Origin: Pseudomonadota bacterium
GTDB lineage: Bacteria; Desulfobacterota; Binatia; UBA9968
Reading direction: 5' to 3'
DNA length: 64,000 bases
Assembly: GCA_021324155.1 (NCBI GenBank)
Contig: JAJPJQ010000051.1
Coordinates: 1 to 64,000 of the forward strand
Shown here: one piece after another, positions 60,793 through 64,000 of the stretch
Layout: each line of letters begins with the position of its first letter
How positions within the stretch are numbered: position 1 is the stretch's first letter
Position numbers and translations under genes: made by a program
The notes under the pieces: model-generated
What the model saw: the letters and a program-made list of their open reading frames with translations, nothing else
The model's database searches: none
What the model was told of the DNA's origin: nothing

Positions 60793-61875
60793 CTACATGA
60801 CCGACAGGCTGCCGGGCGGCGATGGCGGTTTAACGTTAAACGCGGCGTTCACGGACTTGGCCGCAGTCATGGTCACGACGCAGGCGCCGGTTCCGGTGCA
60901 CGCGCCGGTCCAGCCCGCGAATGTCGCGCCCGCGGCCGCCGTCGCCGTCAAAGCCACCGAGGTACCCGGGGCATAATTCGCCGAGCACGTTGAGCCGCAG
61001 TTGATGCCTGCGGGAGCGCTCGTGATCGTGCCGCCGCCGCTCCCGCTTTTCGTCGTCGTGAGGGCGAATGTCTGGGTGTTGAACGTCGCCGTGACCGACT
61101 TCGCCGCGGTCATCGACACCACGCAGGCGCCCGTGCCGCTACATGCGCCGCTCCAGCCCGCGAACGTCGAGCCTGCGGCCGCAGTCGGCATTAGCGTGAC
61201 CGACGTGGCGTTATTAAAGTTCGCCGAGCAGGTCGCGCCGCAGGAGATGCCCGCCGGAGAACTTGTCACACTGCCGCCTCCTGTGCCGGCCTTGGTCAAG
61301 TTTAGCGAAAAGCTTTGCAGCGCGAACGTCGCCGTCACCGACCGAGCGGCGCTCATCGTAATAATGCAGGAGCCGGTGCCGCTGCATGCGCCGCTCCAGC
61401 CGGTCAAAACCGATCCCGCCGCCGGCGCCGCTGTCAGCGTCACGGACGTTCCGCTCGTATAGCTCGCCGAGCATGTCGAGCCGCAAGAGATTCCGCTCGG
61501 ACTACTGGTGATCGTTCCCCCGCCGGCGCCGGCTTTGGTGAGCGTCAACGTGGAACCGGTCGTCGCGCACGCCGTATTCGTATAGCCGGAGTCGCCGACC
61601 GTGTTGTACGCGCGCACGCGGTAGCAGAACGTCGTCGCGTCGGCCAATCCGGTATCGGTATATGATGTGACATTCGACGCGACAATGCCGATTTGGGTGA
61701 ACGGCCCGGTCGAAGTCGGGCCGCGCTCGACTTTAAATCCATTCTCGTTCCCGGAATTATCCGTCCAGCTGAGTTGCAGCTGAGCCGCGCTTACTTCGCC
61801 GTACAAAAAAAGCACGGTGAGCAATAACGGCGCGATGCGCGGCGTTGCGCTCCGCAAGCGATTCAGGATCCGCAT
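60793..61875 (-). CDS. Secreted FN3 protein with three Cys-containing InlB-type repeats
   Basis: A 360-residue exported protein. The signal peptide (residues 8-30) is followed by one fibronectin type III domain (about 31-108: LQLSWTDNSGNENGFKVERG, TFCYRVRAYNTVG) and three repeats of about 78 residues (109-186, 189-265, 270-347). Each repeat carries a CGxTC pair and an AC-x-GTG-x-C pair, with pattern GTITSSPSGISCG. The repeats resemble InlB B-type (Flg_new-like) surface modules. Likely a surface or matrix protein; no catalytic domain is present. Confidence 0.88.
   Translation of the reverse strand: MRILNRLRSATPRIAPLLLTVLFLYGEVSAAQLQLSWTDNSGNENGFKVERGPTSTGPFTQIGIVASNVTSYTDTGLADATTFCYRVRAYNTVGDSGYTNTACATTGSTLTLTKAGAGGGTITSSPSGISCGSTCSASYTSGTSVTLTAAPAAGSVLTGWSGACSGTGSCIITMSAARSVTATFALQSFSLNLTKAGTGGGSVTSSPAGISCGATCSANFNNATSVTLMPTAAAGSTFAGWSGACSGTGACVVSMTAAKSVTATFNTQTFALTTTKSGSGGGTITSAPAGINCGSTCSANYAPGTSVALTATAAAGATFAGWTGACTGTGACVVTMTAAKSVNAAFNVKPPSPPGSLSVM
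60835..61551 (-). repeat. Three tandem copies of a ~78-codon unit
   Basis: The three InlB-type repeats inside the FN3 gene are also similar at the DNA level, each about 235 bp, and encode the Cys patterns CGxTC and ACxGTGxC. Such arrays can change in copy number by recombination. Confidence 0.8.
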
Positions 61876-62196
61876 TACTTCCTCCTCATCTGGACTTCGA
61901 AAGCCGAGGCGTAAATTTCATTCGCCCGCACGGGCGCAGAGCAAAGCTCGTGCCGCCGCGGCATGGGAAGGTCAATGAGAAAAAATCTAAGGAATTATTC
62001 GGCTTGTAATTTTTTAAGTCGCGCGTTTCGAAAAACCTTAGGTAGTCATTTTCATACAGTCCGATCCCGATTCATACAGCCGCGGGTCACAAACTGTGAT
62101 CGAGAGTTCGTCTTCACCGGGGCAAGGCACGGTCTGCATCTTCCCTTTTTGGATTCATCTGATAAATCCCAAATACCCATGTTAGTCGGCATCCGT
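61876..62196. other. 321-bp intergenic region between divergent envelope genes
   Basis: This holds the leaders of the FN3-domain gene (minus) and the lipoprotein gene (plus). It is A/T-richer than its surroundings (61976-62050). TTCATACAG occurs twice about 20 bp apart (near 62049 and 62070), a possible binding site. The plus frame is open through it back to 61963, but no homology or ribosome site supports coding. No complete riboswitch was recognised. Confidence 0.6.
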
Positions 62197-63387
62197 ATGG
62201 GCAACAAAGCTGCAGCGGTCGCTTGGATTTTTTTCGGTGTTGTCTCCGCCATCTTTACCTCCGCCTGCTATTCCGTACCTTCCACGGGAATAACGTCGGG
62301 CAGAACCGGCCGTATCGAGCTGAGTGACGCCTTCAAAAACGGCGACGCACGGCTCGGGTGTCAAATGCAGTGTGCGGTCACCTGGGGGCTTTACCGCGAC
62401 CGCGCGAAAGCCTTGTATAACGCGCGTGCCTGGAACGACCTCGCGACAAACGTGTTAAGAATCGGCTACGCCGACGATTTGTCGTACTTCTATCTCGGCA
62501 AAGCCGCGGAAGGTCTCGGCCATTACCGAGCCGCGGAGAACTACTATCGCCTGAGCCGCGCCGCGCCTTTGAAATGCGTGGATATTTTCGGGGATTGTTA
62601 CGGCTTCGTCTTCCCGCGCGACGCGCGCACCGCCGCGCCTGCTATCGCCAGCAACAAACCGCCGGAGGTGAAGCGACCGAATCCGCCGCCGCCACCGCCT
62701 CCGCCCGTGCATGAGCCGAGCGTCCCGGCGCCGGAACCGCTAAACGAAGTCCAATCCGAGCATGCTCCGGTGGAGCCTCCGGCGAAGGAAGGCGGAGAAG
62801 CGAAGTATCAGGCAAGCCCCTCCGTCCGCGGCGACAGCCAGCGCGCTGCCGGCGCGAAACCGTCCGCGCCCGAAAAGCGCCCGGTTCAGACGGCGGCAAA
62901 AAAACCGCCGGCGGCGCGCAAGCCCGTGCAAGCGGCGGACGCCGGGAATTCGCACGCGGATGCGAAGCCGCCGCCCGAGCCGCCGCCTCCCGTCGCGGAA
63001 AAACCGACAACCGAGCCCCAGCCTTCGGCGCCTCCGCCGGTGTCCTTCGAAGAAGTGAACGACAAATTCGGCAACCATAGCCAGCTCACGGAAGCGCAAA
63101 AACGCGAGGAGTGGAAGAAATATCAGGGGCGCTGCGTTCAATGGGCCGGCGATCTGACATACGTCGGCGACAGTTTTCTTCGCGGCGTGACGCTGGGCTT
63201 CAAGCACGACCCTCGGACACTCACCTACGACGTGCTCGTCTCCGCGCCGGACGATCAGCGCAACTCCGTGCTGCGGATGAAAAAAGGCGGGCACTACACC
63301 TATCGCGGCACGCTGAAAAAATACGGCGGCGCGGTTCTGCCGATAAGTCTGAACTGGGGTTGCTCCACCGCGCAGGCTAAGCAGTGA
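62197..63387 (+). CDS. Proline-rich lipoprotein with TPR-like domain
   Basis: A 396-residue predicted lipoprotein: hydrophobic signal MGNKAAAVAWIFFGVVSAIF followed by lipobox TSAC. Residues 30-135 hold a TPR-like helical part (DRAKALYNARAWNDLATNVL, SYFYLGKAAEGLGHYRAAENYY). Residues 150-300 are Pro/Ala/Lys-rich and likely disordered, so they may span the periplasm or cell wall. Residues 300-396 form a small unknown domain (YQGRCVQWAGDLTYVGDSF). ATG 62179 is an alternative start. It is not a recognised family. Confidence 0.75.
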   Translation: MGNKAAAVAWIFFGVVSAIFTSACYSVPSTGITSGRTGRIELSDAFKNGDARLGCQMQCAVTWGLYRDRAKALYNARAWNDLATNVLRIGYADDLSYFYLGKAAEGLGHYRAAENYYRLSRAAPLKCVDIFGDCYGFVFPRDARTAAPAIASNKPPEVKRPNPPPPPPPPVHEPSVPAPEPLNEVQSEHAPVEPPAKEGGEAKYQASPSVRGDSQRAAGAKPSAPEKRPVQTAAKKPPAARKPVQAADAGNSHADAKPPPEPPPPVAEKPTTEPQPSAPPPVSFEEVNDKFGNHSQLTEAQKREEWKKYQGRCVQWAGDLTYVGDSFLRGVTLGFKHDPRTLTYDVLVSAPDDQRNSVLRMKKGGHYTYRGTLKKYGGAVLPISLNWGCSTAQAKQ

Positions 63388-63435
63388 GCGCGCAAACGCC
63401 GGGAAAATAGATTCTGCCGACTCGCGCGCAGGTTC

Positions 63436-64000
63436 TCACTTCCGCGGGAACAGCACATCCATCATCAATCTTTTGTGGTGCGCCGGCGTGCCGAGGTATT
63501 GATACATCGTGTGCGCGAGCACACTGTGCGCCATGAGCGGATGCCCGTAATCGGTTCCGGGTCCGGCGAACACCATATGCGCGTAGTTGCACGCGTGGTG
63601 ATATCCTTCGCTGGCGATCGCTTTTGCCTCGTGAACGGTAGCCTTGGCCGGCTGGCCGGTGTCGAGCATCCAGAGCGCCTCGTACGCCGCCCAGCGCGCG
63701 GCGTCGAGATGGATCGAGATATCGACACAGTGGTCCTGAACGCGCTGGAAGCGGCCGATGGGCTGGCCGAACACCACGCGCGAGCGCGTATACTCGACAG
63801 TGAAATCGAAGATCTCTTGACAGCCACCCACTTGATAAGCGCATAGGACCGGCAGCGTTTTTTCCAGCGCCGCGTCGAGAACGCGCCAGCCGCTTCCTGC
63901 GGAAAGGACATTTTGGCTTGCGATGCGCGCCTGATCGAAAACGACCTCGCCGGCGGAGACGGTGAAACCGATCAGCCGATTGACGGAAACGCCGGCGCTT
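63436..64000 (-). CDS. Acyl-CoA dehydrogenase, partial (C-terminal part)
   Basis: An incomplete gene. The frame runs without a stop from 63436 to the window edge, and its start lies beyond base 64,000. The visible 188 codons are the C-terminal helical domain of an acyl-CoA dehydrogenase: VNRLIGFTVSAGEVVFD, then YTRSRVVFGQPIGRFQRVQDH, the FAD-contact segment, and an end GTPAHHKRLMMDVLF. It converges on the lipoprotein gene. It probably oxidises acyl-CoA intermediates. The chain length is unknown. Confidence 0.9.
   Translation of the reverse strand, partial: SAGVSVNRLIGFTVSAGEVVFDQARIASQNVLSAGSGWRVLDAALEKTLPVLCAYQVGGCQEIFDFTVEYTRSRVVFGQPIGRFQRVQDHCVDISIHLDAARWAAYEALWMLDTGQPAKATVHEAKAIASEGYHHACNYAHMVFAGPGTDYGHPLMAHSVLAHTMYQYLGTPAHHKRLMMDVLFPRK

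Noticed and set aside
61930-61980. GCAAAGC-containing segment resembling part of a c-di-GMP riboswitch
   Set aside because: Only a short match; the paired helices and the second half of the motif are missing.
61963-62196. Upstream in-frame extension of the lipoprotein gene
   Set aside because: The signal peptide and lipobox begin at 62197; the extension would hide them and has no ribosome site.

Overview
The window is GC-rich chromosomal DNA of a Gram-negative, free-living bacterium. The layout fits an uncultured deltaproteobacterium-like lineage. Three things suggest this: a macromolecular-synthesis operon (rpsU, yqeY, cvpA, dnaG, rpoD) followed by a tRNA with anticodon CAU; an ftsE-ftsX-envC-ctpA division operon; and many ACMSD-type amidohydrolases, VOC proteins, Rieske oxygenases and NMT1-type binding proteins beside carotenoid genes. 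That mix resembles published Binatota (Desulfobacterota_B) genomes, but the assignment is inference from gene content only. No rRNA, CRISPR array, prophage or insertion sequence was seen.

Layout. 1-11,050: an amidohydrolase and an HpcH-type aldolase, a CPBP protease, a sigma-54 activator without sensor domain, small stress proteins, two Hsp20 genes with Lon, and a peroxiredoxin whose catalytic codon is TGA, followed by a plausible bacterial SECIS hairpin (a selenoprotein). 11,071-25,256: catabolic-type genes (isochorismatase-like hydrolase, VOC proteins, Rieske oxygenase, SDRs, gamma-glutamyltransferase, two arylmalonate-decarboxylase-like proteins, three solute-binding proteins without permeases, a split ThDP decarboxylase). 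25,325-30,358: tRNA and the rpsU-rpoD operon, all on the minus strand. 30,452-36,071: glycerophosphodiesterase, threonine synthase, TlyA, Dxs and a prenyl diphosphate synthase. 36,088-42,282: a carotenoid island (cruF, crtB, crtI, crtE, a family 2 glycosyltransferase) with a broken cobalamin-binding regulator. 42,287-48,952: xseB, an M23 peptidase, xseA, then the ctpA-envC-ftsX-ftsE block read from ftsE. 49,044-64,000: a large B12-type radical SAM protein, a SirB1-like protein, two large ThDP enzymes (one with a Tat signal and paired with a cytochrome c), secreted Ig/FN3-type proteins, a lipoprotein and a partial acyl-CoA dehydrogenase.

How they work together. Dxs and the two prenyl synthases would feed C5 to C20 units to CrtB and CrtI; CruF and the glycosyltransferase would then hydrate and glycosylate the carotenoid. 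FtsEX and an EnvC-like activator with a degenerate LytM site form a cell-wall hydrolysis control unit. The most notable items are the selenocysteine peroxiredoxin, the Tat-exported ThDP enzyme with its cytochrome partner, the decayed B12 light-sensor-like gene beside the carotenoid operon, a symmetric array of 7-bp AGAA/TTCT units between ctpA and xseA, and a probable CTG start for ftsX.
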